From Bacteroidetes bacterium UBA1860 (lineage in GTDB: Bacteria > Bacteroidota > Rhodothermia > Balneolales > Balneolaceae), in the NCBI GenBank assembly GCA_002338335.1, contig DDIC01000084.1:2690-20121 (forward strand): DNA of 17,432 nucleotides. The letters are read 5' to 3'. Positions 1 through 7,186 of the stretch are shown piece by piece; the first letter of the stretch is position 1; each line of letters starts with the position of its first letter. The notes under the pieces are model-generated. The model worked only from the letters and a program-made list of their open reading frames with translations. It did not search any database and was not told the DNA's origin. The translations under genes and the position numbers were made by a program.

Positions 1-1
1 A

Positions 2-1213
2 CAAGCCTCTGAAGTCTTTGCCTATTTGTCAAGCACTTATGGTCAGGAGCTACTTGAGGTGTTCTCCAAAAGACAAATGGCCGATGTCATGAGTAATCTT
101 GAGCCAGATGATCGGGTTGCCTTGCTAGAGGAGCTACCAGGCCACCTTACACAACGTGTCCTCAACAGTATGTCTTCGGAGGACCAGGTTGAGGTAAAAA
201 AACTATTGGGCTATCCTGAAGAGAGTATTGGTCGATTGATGACCACCAATTATGTTCGGATTAAAAAAGATTGGACCGTAGAGCGAAGTTTAGAACACAT
301 TCGTCAATATGGTCACTCTGCAGAAACCGTGAATGTAATCTATGTCGTGGATGAGCAAGAGCGATTAATTGATGATCTTCGGATTAATCAGTTCATTCTC
401 TCAAATCCTACGCAACTGATCCAAGAATTGATGGATCATCAATTCACAGCCTTGAGTGCATTTGAAGATCAAGAGGAAGCTGTAAGGATGTTTAGTAAGT
501 ATGATCGAATTGCTCTTCCAGTGGTTGATTCGGACGGGATTTTGGTAGGCATCGTAACCGTTGATGACATTATCGATGTTGCGGAAGAGGAGACGACCGA
601 GGATATGCAATTAATGGCGGGTATGAATGCATTGGAACGAGTTTACTCCGAGACGTCCATTTTCATGATGGTCCGCAAGCGTATTGGATGGCTCCTTATT
701 CTTTTTTTGGGGCAAATGCTCACAGTGACTGCAATGGCCGCGTACAATTCTATGTTGGCTGCAGCGGCTATGCTCGCCTTTTTTATCCCTATGATCATCT
801 CAAGTGGGGGGAATTCTGGATCTCAAGCCGCTACCTTGATTATTCGTGCGCTCTCAACAGATGATATCACATTGATCGACTGGAAGCGTGTATTCACCAG
901 AGAATTACTTTCGGGGGCTATTTTGGGCGTCATGGTTGGCTTGATGGGATTTGGAATCACCTACGCTTGGATCGAGCTTCAGCCAGGTGATATAGGCCTT
1001 TCTTTCATGCAAGCACTCACTGTTGGATGTAGTCTATTTGGAGTGATTCTTTTTGGAAACCTTTCTGGGTCGATGCTCCCTTTTATTATGTCAAAGGTGG
1101 GTTTAGATCCTGCCGTAACTTCAGCTCCTTTTGTGGCAACACTTGTAGACGTAACCGGTATCATTATCTATTTTTCCATTGCGATGTTCCTTCTTAGAGG
1201 GCTCATCTCTTAA
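2..1213 (+). CDS. mgtE: MgtE-family magnesium transporter, 5'-truncated by window edge
   Basis: Mg2+ channel/transporter of the inner membrane (MgtE/SLC41 family). The frame is open to the left edge, reading Q-A-S-E-V-F-A-Y-L before the first TTG at 26, so the real start lies outside the window and that TTG is not a start. The 403 visible residues show the family order. First is the end of the helical N domain (LEPDDRVALLEELP). Next are two CBS domains (PEESIGRLMTTNYV to TVDDIIDVAEEE), followed by the linker TEDMQLMAGM. The C-terminal membrane domain has about five hydrophobic helices. It carries the signature P-M-I-I-S-S-G-G-N-S-G-S-Q (about 788-826), and the late LVDVTGIIIYF holds the pore aspartate known from the family. 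MgtE proteins are usually about 450 residues, so roughly 50 are missing. The next gene, thyA, starts 36 bp downstream on the same strand and is probably co-transcribed. Confidence 0.95.
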   Translation, partial: QASEVFAYLSSTYGQELLEVFSKRQMADVMSNLEPDDRVALLEELPGHLTQRVLNSMSSEDQVEVKKLLGYPEESIGRLMTTNYVRIKKDWTVERSLEHIRQYGHSAETVNVIYVVDEQERLIDDLRINQFILSNPTQLIQELMDHQFTALSAFEDQEEAVRMFSKYDRIALPVVDSDGILVGIVTVDDIIDVAEEETTEDMQLMAGMNALERVYSETSIFMMVRKRIGWLLILFLGQMLTVTAMAAYNSMLAAAAMLAFFIPMIISSGGNSGSQAATLIIRALSTDDITLIDWKRVFTRELLSGAILGVMVGLMGFGITYAWIELQPGDIGLSFMQALTVGCSLFGVILFGNLSGSMLPFIMSKVGLDPAVTSAPFVATLVDVTGIIIYFSIAMFLLRGLIS

Positions 1214-1249
1214 CATTTCATCACATTAAACGATCAAGAATTAGTTCAT

Positions 1250-2104
1250 ATGCAAGTATACCATGATCTCGTTCAACGAGTTCTCGATAATGGAGTCCTA
1301 AAAGAGAATCGCACAGGAACCGATACCATTTCGAATTTTGCTGAGTTTTATCGTGTAGATCTATCAAAGGGGTTTCCATTGTTAACCACAAAGAAAGTGT
1401 TTTTTCGCTCTGTGGTTTATGAGCTACTGTGGTACCTACGGGGAGATGATCATGTGCGATGGCTGCGAGATGACCAAGGTGTTCATATTTGGGATGCGTG
1501 GGCACAAGAAAACGGTTATGTAGGACCTATATACCCTGTACTTTGGCGACGATACCCAATTTTAAAGGTGGGTGATTCAGACCAAGCATACATCCCTCAA
1601 GGTGAATCTCGTGAGGAGGTGTTGTGGCGTTATGACGAAGTGGATCAAGTTCAGCGTGTCATTGACATGATCAAAAGCAATCCAAATAGTCGTAGGATGG
1701 TTGTAAATACCTGGCATCCCGGACTTATGCACGAAATGGCCCTGCCTCCCTGTCATATCATGTACATCTTTAATGTGTCTGGGGGTAAACTGCATTGCCA
1801 TCTTACGCAGCGCTCTGGAGATATTGCCTTGGGCATTCCTTTTAATATGGCCTGCTACGCTGCATTAACCATGGCAATCGCCCAAGAAACAGGCCTCGAA
1901 CCTGGCACGTTTGCCCATACGATTGTTGATGCACACATCTATGTCAATCACATTGACGGATTGAAAGAACAACTGACAAGAACACCTAAACCCTTACCCT
2001 CACTTACTATTGCGCAAAAACCTATAGATCAACTCACCTTTGATGATTTCACCCTTGATGGGTATGATCCAGATCCAGTGATTCGATTTGAGGTTGCCGT
2101 ATGA
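1250..2104 (+). CDS. thyA: Thymidylate synthase
   Basis: Cytoplasmic enzyme that methylates dUMP to dTMP using 5,10-methylene-tetrahydrofolate and releases dihydrofolate. The 284 residues are longer than E. coli ThyA (264); the extra length sits around residues 103-135. Visible active-site elements are R21 (KENRTGT), E58 and W61 (YELLW), W81, the R-R pair at 148-149 (NSRRMVV), the nucleophile C168 in PPCH, the QRSxD loop (187-191), LGIPFN with N199, and H229/Y231 in DAHIY. The carboxy end VAV is also typical. The odd feature is the segment after the conserved Tyr95: it reads Y-P-V-L-W, where E. coli has Y-G-K-Q-W. The ATG at 1250 fits the family start. No strong ribosome binding site is seen. 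The stop overlaps the folA start (ATGA), which points to translational coupling. Confidence 0.97.
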   Translation: MQVYHDLVQRVLDNGVLKENRTGTDTISNFAEFYRVDLSKGFPLLTTKKVFFRSVVYELLWYLRGDDHVRWLRDDQGVHIWDAWAQENGYVGPIYPVLWRRYPILKVGDSDQAYIPQGESREEVLWRYDEVDQVQRVIDMIKSNPNSRRMVVNTWHPGLMHEMALPPCHIMYIFNVSGGKLHCHLTQRSGDIALGIPFNMACYAALTMAIAQETGLEPGTFAHTIVDAHIYVNHIDGLKEQLTRTPKPLPSLTIAQKPIDQLTFDDFTLDGYDPDPVIRFEVAV

Positions 2105-2601
2105 AAGTGTGCCTAATTGTTGCACATGATCCGAATTTGGTCATAGGTCACGAAGGTGGTTTGCCTTGGCGAATCAAAGAAGACCTCGCGTTTTTTAAAA
2201 AAACGACCATGGGAGCTCCCATTATTATGGGTAGAAACGTCTTTTCGGATATTGGTGGGAAGCCTTTGCCTGGCCGAAAGAATATTGTCGTTAGTTCGAC
2301 TTTATCCTCGCAAGAGACACAAACCGATGTTTATGCTACATTTGAGGAAGCTCTCCATGCTGCCAAAGCCTACGCCAAGGAGCAATCCACGGATCTATTC
2401 CTGATAGGGGGACGACGGATCTATGAGGAGGGTCTCACGATTGCAGATCGACTCTATATCACGGAGGTTCTTGAACCTTATGAGGGGGACACCACCTTCC
2501 CAGAATATCGCAATGAGATCAACACTGTCTGGGAATGCACTTCAGTGACGCCGGGGGACGAGGTGATCTACAAAGTTTACGATAGAAAGTCGTCGATCTG
2601 A
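2101..2601 (+). CDS. folA: Dihydrofolate reductase
   Basis: NADPH-dependent reduction of 7,8-dihydrofolate to tetrahydrofolate in the cytoplasm, regenerating the cofactor oxidised by the upstream ThyA. The 166 residues match the usual length of chromosomal DHFR (about 160). Motifs in order are VIGHEGGLPWRIKEDLAFFK (residues 14-33) with the catalytic acid D28, the MGRNVFSDIG segment, PLPGRKNIVVS, the nucleotide-binding LIGGRRIYEEGL, and the GDTTFPEY C-terminal strand. The ATG at 2101 overlaps the thyA stop by 4 bases, the classic arrangement of a coupled thyA-folA pair. Its 3' end overlaps the end of the convergent HD-domain gene by 25 bp, leaving no room for an intergenic terminator. Confidence 0.96.
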   Translation: MKVCLIVAHDPNLVIGHEGGLPWRIKEDLAFFKKTTMGAPIIMGRNVFSDIGGKPLPGRKNIVVSSTLSSQETQTDVYATFEEALHAAKAYAKEQSTDLFLIGGRRIYEEGLTIADRLYITEVLEPYEGDTTFPEYRNEINTVWECTSVTPGDEVIYKVYDRKSSI

Positions 2602-3854
2602 ATCTCTTTTGGATGGACGACATAAGGTCTTCGCATTGGCTGTGAGAGGGCAGCTATATGTTGTGCATCCGAGGCTTTAGAAAACTCCTCAATCTCACCG
2701 TTTTCTTGCAAAACCATAATGTCTTGACCCCGATGATGATAGGCCTCTGTGGTCGACATGTCTCTATGAAGCACATAGGAGGTGGGTGCTACGTCTACTT
2801 GATTGGGTTGTATGCCCCACTCTTTAAGTATCGAACGGGTGGGTGACTCCAAAGCGTCCATCATCGTATCGCTTGCTGGATGATCGAGGAATGTCGTGCG
2901 AAGTAGTTTTCGAGTTAAAAAGCGCTGAGACAAAACACGAAGAAGAGCGTCGTCACTATGCTGCCATGTTTTGAGGCACGCATAAAGATCATGGTCATCC
3001 ATGGATGTGTATTGCGCCATCATTTCGTCACTAATTCCTTTCTTAGCAGCGGTAGCATGGCTCAAAAAGTATGAGAGGCCAGGAGAGGGAACAGAGGGTG
3101 GTTTACCTAGCTCATAAAGTTCTTTTACGCGTCGAAGAATCCCGCGTATGTGGGCATCGGCTGCGAGAACCGTCTTATGTAGATACACTTGTAGGTACAT
3201 AAATCGCCGCGATAAAATAAAGTTCTCTACGCTGTAAATCCCCTTCTTTTCCAAGACCAGCTGTTCGTTGTGAACACGAAGGGTCTCAATAATGCGAGGT
3301 ACACCAATCGCTCCCTCCGAAACCCCTGTGAAAAACGAATCGCGTCTCAAATAATCGAGTCGATCCATATCCAATTGTGATGAAATCAATTGGTGTAGAA
3401 AGGTTCTTGGATAGGTGTTTTCGAAAATGGCAATCGCTGTTGTGAGACGTCCGTCAAAATGATCGTTTAGAGCCGCCATGATTTTGGTACTCATCATTTC
3501 GTGATCAAAATGATCAATTAATGAGTGCTCTAATGTGTGTGATAGGGGGCCGTGACCTACGTCATGGAGTAGGATTGCAATGAGTGTACTTTCAACCTCT
3601 TCATCGCTAATATCGGTTCCCTTATGTCGGATATTTTGAAGGACTCGTTGGCATAACTCCATAGCCCCAAGAGCGTGAGAAAATCGGCTATGTTCTGCGG
3701 TCGGATAGACCAAGTAGCCAAGCCCTAGTTGTCGTATTCTACGTAGTCGCTGAACGTAGGGATGGTCAATTAAATCGACTAGAATTCCCTTTGGGATGTG
3801 GATAAACCCGTGTACAGGATCGTTAAAGAGTTTATACTGACCTGGCGTCTTCAT
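2577..3854 (-). CDS. HD-domain phosphohydrolase (COG1078 / YwfO-like)
   Basis: Metal-dependent phosphohydrolase of the HD superfamily, in the group of dNTPase-like proteins that includes B. subtilis YwfO. From the chosen start it has 425 residues. The N-terminus is the typical F-N-D-P-V-H-G-F of this group. Metal ligands are H60 (EHSRFSHALG), the H97-D98 pair (LLHDVGHGPLSH) and D162 in the motif S-Q-L-D-M-D-R-L-D-Y-L-R-R-D-S. The C-terminal 200 residues are a helical region with no motif I recognise. The frame is open further upstream to 3998. I chose the ATG at 3854 because family members begin just before FNDPVHG, and the longer versions would read through the end of galE. Even so, it overlaps galE by 23 bp. 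The substrate is unknown; nucleotide triphosphate hydrolysis is an inference from the family. Confidence 0.88.
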   Translation of the reverse strand: MKTPGQYKLFNDPVHGFIHIPKGILVDLIDHPYVQRLRRIRQLGLGYLVYPTAEHSRFSHALGAMELCQRVLQNIRHKGTDISDEEVESTLIAILLHDVGHGPLSHTLEHSLIDHFDHEMMSTKIMAALNDHFDGRLTTAIAIFENTYPRTFLHQLISSQLDMDRLDYLRRDSFFTGVSEGAIGVPRIIETLRVHNEQLVLEKKGIYSVENFILSRRFMYLQVYLHKTVLAADAHIRGILRRVKELYELGKPPSVPSPGLSYFLSHATAAKKGISDEMMAQYTSMDDHDLYACLKTWQHSDDALLRVLSQRFLTRKLLRTTFLDHPASDTMMDALESPTRSILKEWGIQPNQVDVAPTSYVLHRDMSTTEAYHHRGQDIMVLQENGEIEEFSKASDAQHIAALSQPMRRPYVVHPKEIQIDDFLS

Positions 3855-4869
3855 AACCGTGTGGGTTTTTAGATTGCCAATTCCATGCATCACGACACAT
3901 CTCATCCAGGCCAAATTCAGCTGACCAGTGCAAGATTGTAGATGCTTTTGAGGTGTCAGCATATGCTTCAGCAACATCACCTGGTCTTGCCTCAACAATT
4001 TCGTAGGGTATAGATTTGCCTGTCGCTCGCTCGAAGGCTTTTACAACATCTAATACACTAGATCCTTTACCTGTCCCAAGGTTGAATGTGTGTACGCCTG
4101 GTTTGGCTTTTTGGTACTCTAAGGCTGCAACATGCCCCTTGGCAAGATCTACGACGTGAATGTAATCTCTAACACCCGTTCCATCATGTGTTGGGTAGGT
4201 ATCTCCAAATACTCGAAGAAAGGGTCTTGTTCCCACAGCTACTTGGGTGATGTAAGGCATTAAATTGTTGGGTATGCCAGAAGGATCTTCACCAATACGA
4301 CCTGAAGGGTGGGCTCCCACAGGATTAAAGTATCGAAGATTCGTAATGGACCATCCTGATCGACTCTGGGCGACATCTCGAAGAATAATCTCACTCATGA
4401 GTTTGGTTTGCCCATAAGGATTTACAGCGCTAACTGGTGCTGTTTCTGGAATGGGAACAACTTCAGCATCACCATAGACCGTGCAAGATGAACTAAACAC
4501 AAATTGAGAAACGTCGTGTTGATCCATGACTTGTAGTAGTGAGAAGAGCCCTTCGAGGTTATTTTGATAGTATGCTAATGGTTTTTCGACTGACTCTCCA
4601 ACTGCTTTGAAGGCAGCGAAGTGAATCACTCCCTCAATGGGTTGTTCATAAAAAATGGGGTGAAGAGACTCTGGATGAACCACATCAAGTTCATAAAATG
4701 GAATGGTGGCGTCGGTTAACTCTTCAATACGCCTGATAGACTCTAGCGAACTGTTACTCAGGTTATCCACCACAATAGGGTTATATCCTTGTTGAGCCAA
4801 CTCCAAAACCGTGTGGCTGCCAATATAGCCAGCACCTCCCGTAACAAGGATTGATTCCTTTTTAGTCAT
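3832..4869 (-). CDS. galE: UDP-glucose 4-epimerase
   Basis: Interconverts UDP-glucose and UDP-galactose for galactose use and for glycan and envelope precursors. It belongs to the extended short-chain dehydrogenase/reductase family, is cytoplasmic and carries bound NAD. The 345 residues match the usual 335-350. Visible elements are the NAD-binding GGAGYIG (11-17), the VVDNLSNS turn after strand 2, the HFAAFKAVGES segment, the FSSSCTVYG strand (125-133), and the catalytic Y152/K156 in NPYGQTK. Further on are RYFNPVGAHPSG and the substrate-binding GTGVRDYIHVVDLA. The middle of FSSSCTVYG carries Cys where many GalE proteins have Ala. The ATG at 4869 overlaps the thioesterase end by 8 bp, and the 3' end overlaps the HD gene start, so the three are probably one operon. 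Confidence 0.96.
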   Translation of the reverse strand: MTKKESILVTGGAGYIGSHTVLELAQQGYNPIVVDNLSNSSLESIRRIEELTDATIPFYELDVVHPESLHPIFYEQPIEGVIHFAAFKAVGESVEKPLAYYQNNLEGLFSLLQVMDQHDVSQFVFSSSCTVYGDAEVVPIPETAPVSAVNPYGQTKLMSEIILRDVAQSRSGWSITNLRYFNPVGAHPSGRIGEDPSGIPNNLMPYITQVAVGTRPFLRVFGDTYPTHDGTGVRDYIHVVDLAKGHVAALEYQKAKPGVHTFNLGTGKGSSVLDVVKAFERATGKSIPYEIVEARPGDVAEAYADTSKASTILHWSAEFGLDEMCRDAWNWQSKNPHGYEDARSV

Positions 4870-5254
4870 TCACTGGCTCCGTTACACCATGAGGAGTTGA
4901 TTTACCATGCTCATCGACATGAACAAAGACGATCTCATCTATTTTAATAATAGTTTGCTTCGTGAATTTGTGACGAACTTCGCATCGCACTTTGATGGAA
5001 CTGCGTCCAAATCCAATGGTTTCCATTCCAATTTCAATGACATCTCCAACCTTCGCCGAACTCACAAAATTGATTTCGGACATATATTTCGTCACAATAT
5101 TCTTCTTGTTGAGTTGACAGATGCAGTATATCGCTGCTTCTTCATCAATCCATGCCAAAACCGCTCCACCAAATAATGTCCCATGAGCGTTTAGATCTTG
5201 CGGTTTGATCAACTTTCGACTAAAAAAACGAAGACCTGGATAAATATGTGACAT
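4862..5254 (-). CDS. Acyl-CoA thioesterase, hotdog fold (YciA/BFIT-like)
   Basis: Small hotdog-fold thioesterase, 130 residues, predicted to hydrolyse acyl-CoA to free acid and CoA in the cytoplasm. The signature is residues 18-41: P-Q-D-L-N-A-H-G-T-L-F-G-G, followed by A-W-I-D-E-E-A. N22 and D37 are the expected catalytic positions of the acyl-CoA hydrolase family. The second half (EINFVSSAKVGDVIEIGMETIGFGRSSIKVRCEV) gives the long beta strands of the fold. The length suits a single-domain, YciA-type enzyme that works as an oligomer. It is the first gene of the run thioesterase-galE-HD gene, behind a 65-bp gap that holds a candidate promoter. The acyl chain preferred cannot be read from the sequence. 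Confidence 0.88.
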   Translation of the reverse strand: MSHIYPGLRFFSRKLIKPQDLNAHGTLFGGAVLAWIDEEAAIYCICQLNKKNIVTKYMSEINFVSSAKVGDVIEIGMETIGFGRSSIKVRCEVRHKFTKQTIIKIDEIVFVHVDEHGKSTPHGVTEPVND

Positions 5255-5301
5255 GGTGTTGGATGTATTGAGTGTGATTAACGGTTTGTGCCCTTATGCA
5301 C

Positions 5302-5311
5302 TTGTATACAA
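5302..5311. repeat. Perfect 10-bp palindrome TTGTATACAA
   Basis: TTGTATACAA equals its own reverse complement. It overlaps the candidate -7 box of the thioesterase operon and would cover the expected transcription start, so it could be an operator. Ten-base palindromes also occur by chance in AT-rich DNA, and no second copy was found in the neighbouring sequence. Confidence 0.3.
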
Positions 5312-5316
5312 ACGTA
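5309..5316 (-). promoter_or_regulatory. Candidate Bacteroidota -7 box for the thioesterase-galE-HD operon
   Basis: On the - strand the gap between the FtsE-like gene and the thioesterase reads TACGTTTG, an exact match to the TAnnTTTG -7 element described for Bacteroidota promoters. It lies about 55 bp before the thioesterase ATG. A clear -33 TTTG is not present; the nearest is TTTA about 15 bp upstream, a poor spacing. A sigma70-like TATAAT also occurs on this strand about 8 bp further upstream (5319-5324). The box overlaps a 10-bp perfect palindrome (5302-5311). Confidence 0.35.
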
Positions 5317-5319
5317 TGA

Positions 5320-6018
5320 TTATATACTTGATAAACGTTGGGTTGGTGTGATACTTGGGTCATAAAGCGTCCCATCTTTTAGCTCAAGTCTTTTTCCAGG
5401 GTATCGCTTCACCAAAGAGTGATCATGAGTAACCATTAGAGTGGTTACGTTTTGCTCCCGGTTAATTTGGTGAAGCAACTCCATGATCGTCGTCGACGCA
5501 CCTGGATCTAAATTACCCGTAGGTTCATCCGCGAGTAGGACATCTGGAGCATTGGCTAGGGCTCTGGCAATAGAGATTCTTTGTTGTTCCCCACCCGATA
5601 AAACATGGACGGATTCCTTTTTTTTGTGAGAGAGTCCAACAAGATCAAGTAGGTGTTTCACACGACCTTCTATTTTGGAAGATGGCGTGTCCGTCACCCG
5701 CAAGGCAAATGCGATGTTTTCAAAGACGTTTCGGTCTTGAAGTAACTGGAAGTCTTGAAATACCACACCGATCTGTCGTCTGATGTAGGGAGTTTTGCGA
5801 TTTGGCAGAGTTTGAATGGTCTCTCCATGTAGCTTAACCTCGCCTTTCGTGGGTTTGACAGCTCGATAGAAGAGTTTCAAAATCGAACTTTTTCCTGATC
5901 CTGTGGGCCCTAGTAGATAACAAAAATCCCCGGTCCGAAGTGACATGGAGCAATCAGCCAAGACAGGCTTACCTTGGTATGACAGCGAAACTTGATCGAG
6001 CTCTAGAACAGGATTCAA
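5320..6018 (-). CDS. ftsE: FtsE-like ABC transporter ATP-binding protein
   Basis: Cytoplasmic ATPase subunit of an ABC system, most like FtsE, which with FtsX regulates peptidoglycan hydrolases at the division septum. The 232 residues match the FtsE length (about 220-230). Motifs are Walker A GPTGSGKSS (37-45), Q-loop Q88 in VFQDFQLL, signature LSGGEQQR (140-147), Walker B VLLADEPTGNLDP (160-172) and switch H198. The VFQDFQLL segment and the start VLELDQVSLSY are characteristic of FtsE, though LolD/MacB-type ATPases are related. The start is TTG at 6018: an in-frame TAG lies five codons upstream and no ATG occurs before residue 25, so ATG initiation is not possible. No ftsX is adjacent, and the stretch to pdxA is 68 bp. 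Confidence 0.85.
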   Translation of the reverse strand: MNPVLELDQVSLSYQGKPVLADCSMSLRTGDFCYLLGPTGSGKSSILKLFYRAVKPTKGEVKLHGETIQTLPNRKTPYIRRQIGVVFQDFQLLQDRNVFENIAFALRVTDTPSSKIEGRVKHLLDLVGLSHKKKESVHVLSGGEQQRISIARALANAPDVLLADEPTGNLDPGASTTIMELLHQINREQNVTTLMVTHDHSLVKRYPGKRLELKDGTLYDPSITPTQRLSSI

Positions 6019-6045
6019 CGGTTGATATTTCTATTCATTTATCTC

Positions 6046-6087
6046 TTCCATTTAATGCTGGAAATTACTCATTCTCTAAACGAGAAT
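6046..6087 (-). other. Two small inverted repeats between pdxA and the FtsE-like gene
   Basis: The first is ATTCTC at 6071-6076 with GAGAAT at 6082-6087, a 6-bp stem with a 5-base loop that starts at the pdxA stop codon. The second is TTCCA at 6046-6050 with TGGAA at 6059-6063, a 5-bp stem with an 8-base loop. Neither is followed by a T run in the direction of transcription, so an intrinsic terminator is not supported. They could be weak mRNA processing or stability elements, or chance. Confidence 0.25.
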
Positions 6088-7148
6088 CACGGTTGACTTC
6101 CATTGTGAGATAATGTCCATGAAAGACATCGTTCAAATGCTCGAATCATTGACGTAGGATTTGCTTTGTCTTGCCCCGCTATATCATCTGCCGTGCCGTG
6201 ATCTGGTGAAACTCGAAGAATTGGAAGCCCAACTGTCCGGTTTATACCACCCGTTGAAGCAGATTTCAATTTGAAGGGGATGAGCCCTTGATCGTGATAC
6301 ATTGCCCAGATGATATCGTATTGGTTCATCCGTTGCTGCGCAAAAAAACCATCCGCGGCAAAAGGACCTTCAATCTGAACGACGGAACTAGTTTTTTGTG
6401 CATCCTTAATCCACGGAGACATAATATCCTTTTCGAAGGATGATATGTGTCCACCATCCCCAGCATGTGGGTTGAGCGCTAACATAGCTACTTTGAGACG
6501 CGAGTCTTCAGAGAATGACCTAAGCACGTCATTCTCTAGAAGCTTTAATGTAGTGGAAAACGTTTTGGCGTTGCAGGCCTGTGTGACTTCGTCCAATGGA
6601 ACGTGAATAGTTTGTAACAAAACGTTCATAGCCTCACTTTCCATGATCATACGGACCTCAGCGACTTCAAATCGTTTAGCCAAATATTCCGTATGCCCTC
6701 CATAGTCAAATCCAACAGCGCCCAATCGTTCTTTTGAGATAGGTGCTGTGATAAGAGATCCATTTGGATACACTTTTAAATCATCCACAGCTTTTTTTAA
6801 GGATGCTTTTGCCGCGATCCCAGCTAATCGATAAGGATTGGGGGCTCTTGCTGCCTGAGGGACCTCTAAAAAGGATATGTTCGAACCGCATTCGCCAGGA
6901 TGTAACACTTCATCAACTGAATGAATGGTTTGAATAGAATGCTCACGAAAGAGTGCGTCAGCGAGAGACTTCACTGCAGGATAGTGCTCAAAATGAGCCC
7001 TTAATCCATAGATCACAACAGGTGTTTTGAACGATGCGACACCAGAGGTTGATTGCTCAATAACAGCCTTCAGGGCCTTGAGAGTTACTTCTGGCCCAAC
7101 ACCTAGCGGATCTCCAAGAGTAACGGCAATCCATGGCACGTCCTTCAT
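6087..7148 (-). CDS. pdxA: 4-hydroxythreonine-4-phosphate dehydrogenase
   Basis: NAD-dependent oxidation of 4-phosphohydroxy-L-threonine in the DXP-dependent pathway to pyridoxal 5'-phosphate (vitamin B6); cytoplasmic, metal-dependent homodimer. The 353 residues compare with about 330 in E. coli. Visible motifs are GDPLGVGPE (12-20), the metal histidines H152 (GGHTEYLA), H228 (NPHAGDGGH) and H285 (MYHDQGLIPFK), and the C-terminal GINRTVGLPILRVSPDHGTADDIAG. In the NPHAG motif, D replaces the more usual E. The ATG at 7148 is fixed by an in-frame TGA 12 bases upstream; a GAGG lies about 7 bases before it. A stronger AGGAGG lies about 33 bases upstream and serves a tiny overlapping frame instead. 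It follows the GWxTD gene by 38 bp and is likely co-transcribed with it. Confidence 0.96.
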   Translation of the reverse strand: MKDVPWIAVTLGDPLGVGPEVTLKALKAVIEQSTSGVASFKTPVVIYGLRAHFEHYPAVKSLADALFREHSIQTIHSVDEVLHPGECGSNISFLEVPQAARAPNPYRLAGIAAKASLKKAVDDLKVYPNGSLITAPISKERLGAVGFDYGGHTEYLAKRFEVAEVRMIMESEAMNVLLQTIHVPLDEVTQACNAKTFSTTLKLLENDVLRSFSEDSRLKVAMLALNPHAGDGGHISSFEKDIMSPWIKDAQKTSSVVQIEGPFAADGFFAQQRMNQYDIIWAMYHDQGLIPFKLKSASTGGINRTVGLPILRVSPDHGTADDIAGQDKANPTSMIRAFERCLSWTLSHNGSQP

Positions 7149-7174
7149 AATACACCCTCATCGGCATTGATCAT
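7145..7174 (-). CDS. Possible 9-codon leader ORF (MINADEGVL) before pdxA
   Basis: Between the GWxTD gene and pdxA, the - strand carries a perfect AGGAGG (7181-7186). Six bases later comes an ATG opening a 9-codon frame whose TGA overlaps the pdxA ATG as ATGA. It is in a different frame from pdxA, so it is not a longer pdxA N-terminus. The strong ribosome binding site combined with a stop/start overlap fits a minicistron that loads ribosomes for pdxA. Equally, the AGGAGG may be a chance match, since pdxA has its own weak GAGG. Confidence 0.3.
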   Translation of the reverse strand: MINADEGVL

Positions 7175-7186
7175 CTTGGCCCTCCT

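Noticed and set aside
1221..1505. 94-codon open frame on the - strand
   Set aside because: It is antisense to the start of thyA, has no motif, and is best explained as a shadow of the real gene.
3855..3998. Longer N-terminus for the HD-domain protein, up to 3998
   Set aside because: This stretch lies entirely within the galE coding end, its translation has no family match, and related proteins start near FNDPVHGF. The ATG at 3890 remains a minor alternative.
4907..5176. 89-codon open frame on the + strand
   Set aside because: It is antisense to the well-supported thioesterase gene, and its translation shows no motif or plausible start signal.
6071..6087. Intrinsic terminator after pdxA
   Set aside because: The 6-bp stem is short and no T run follows in the direction of transcription.
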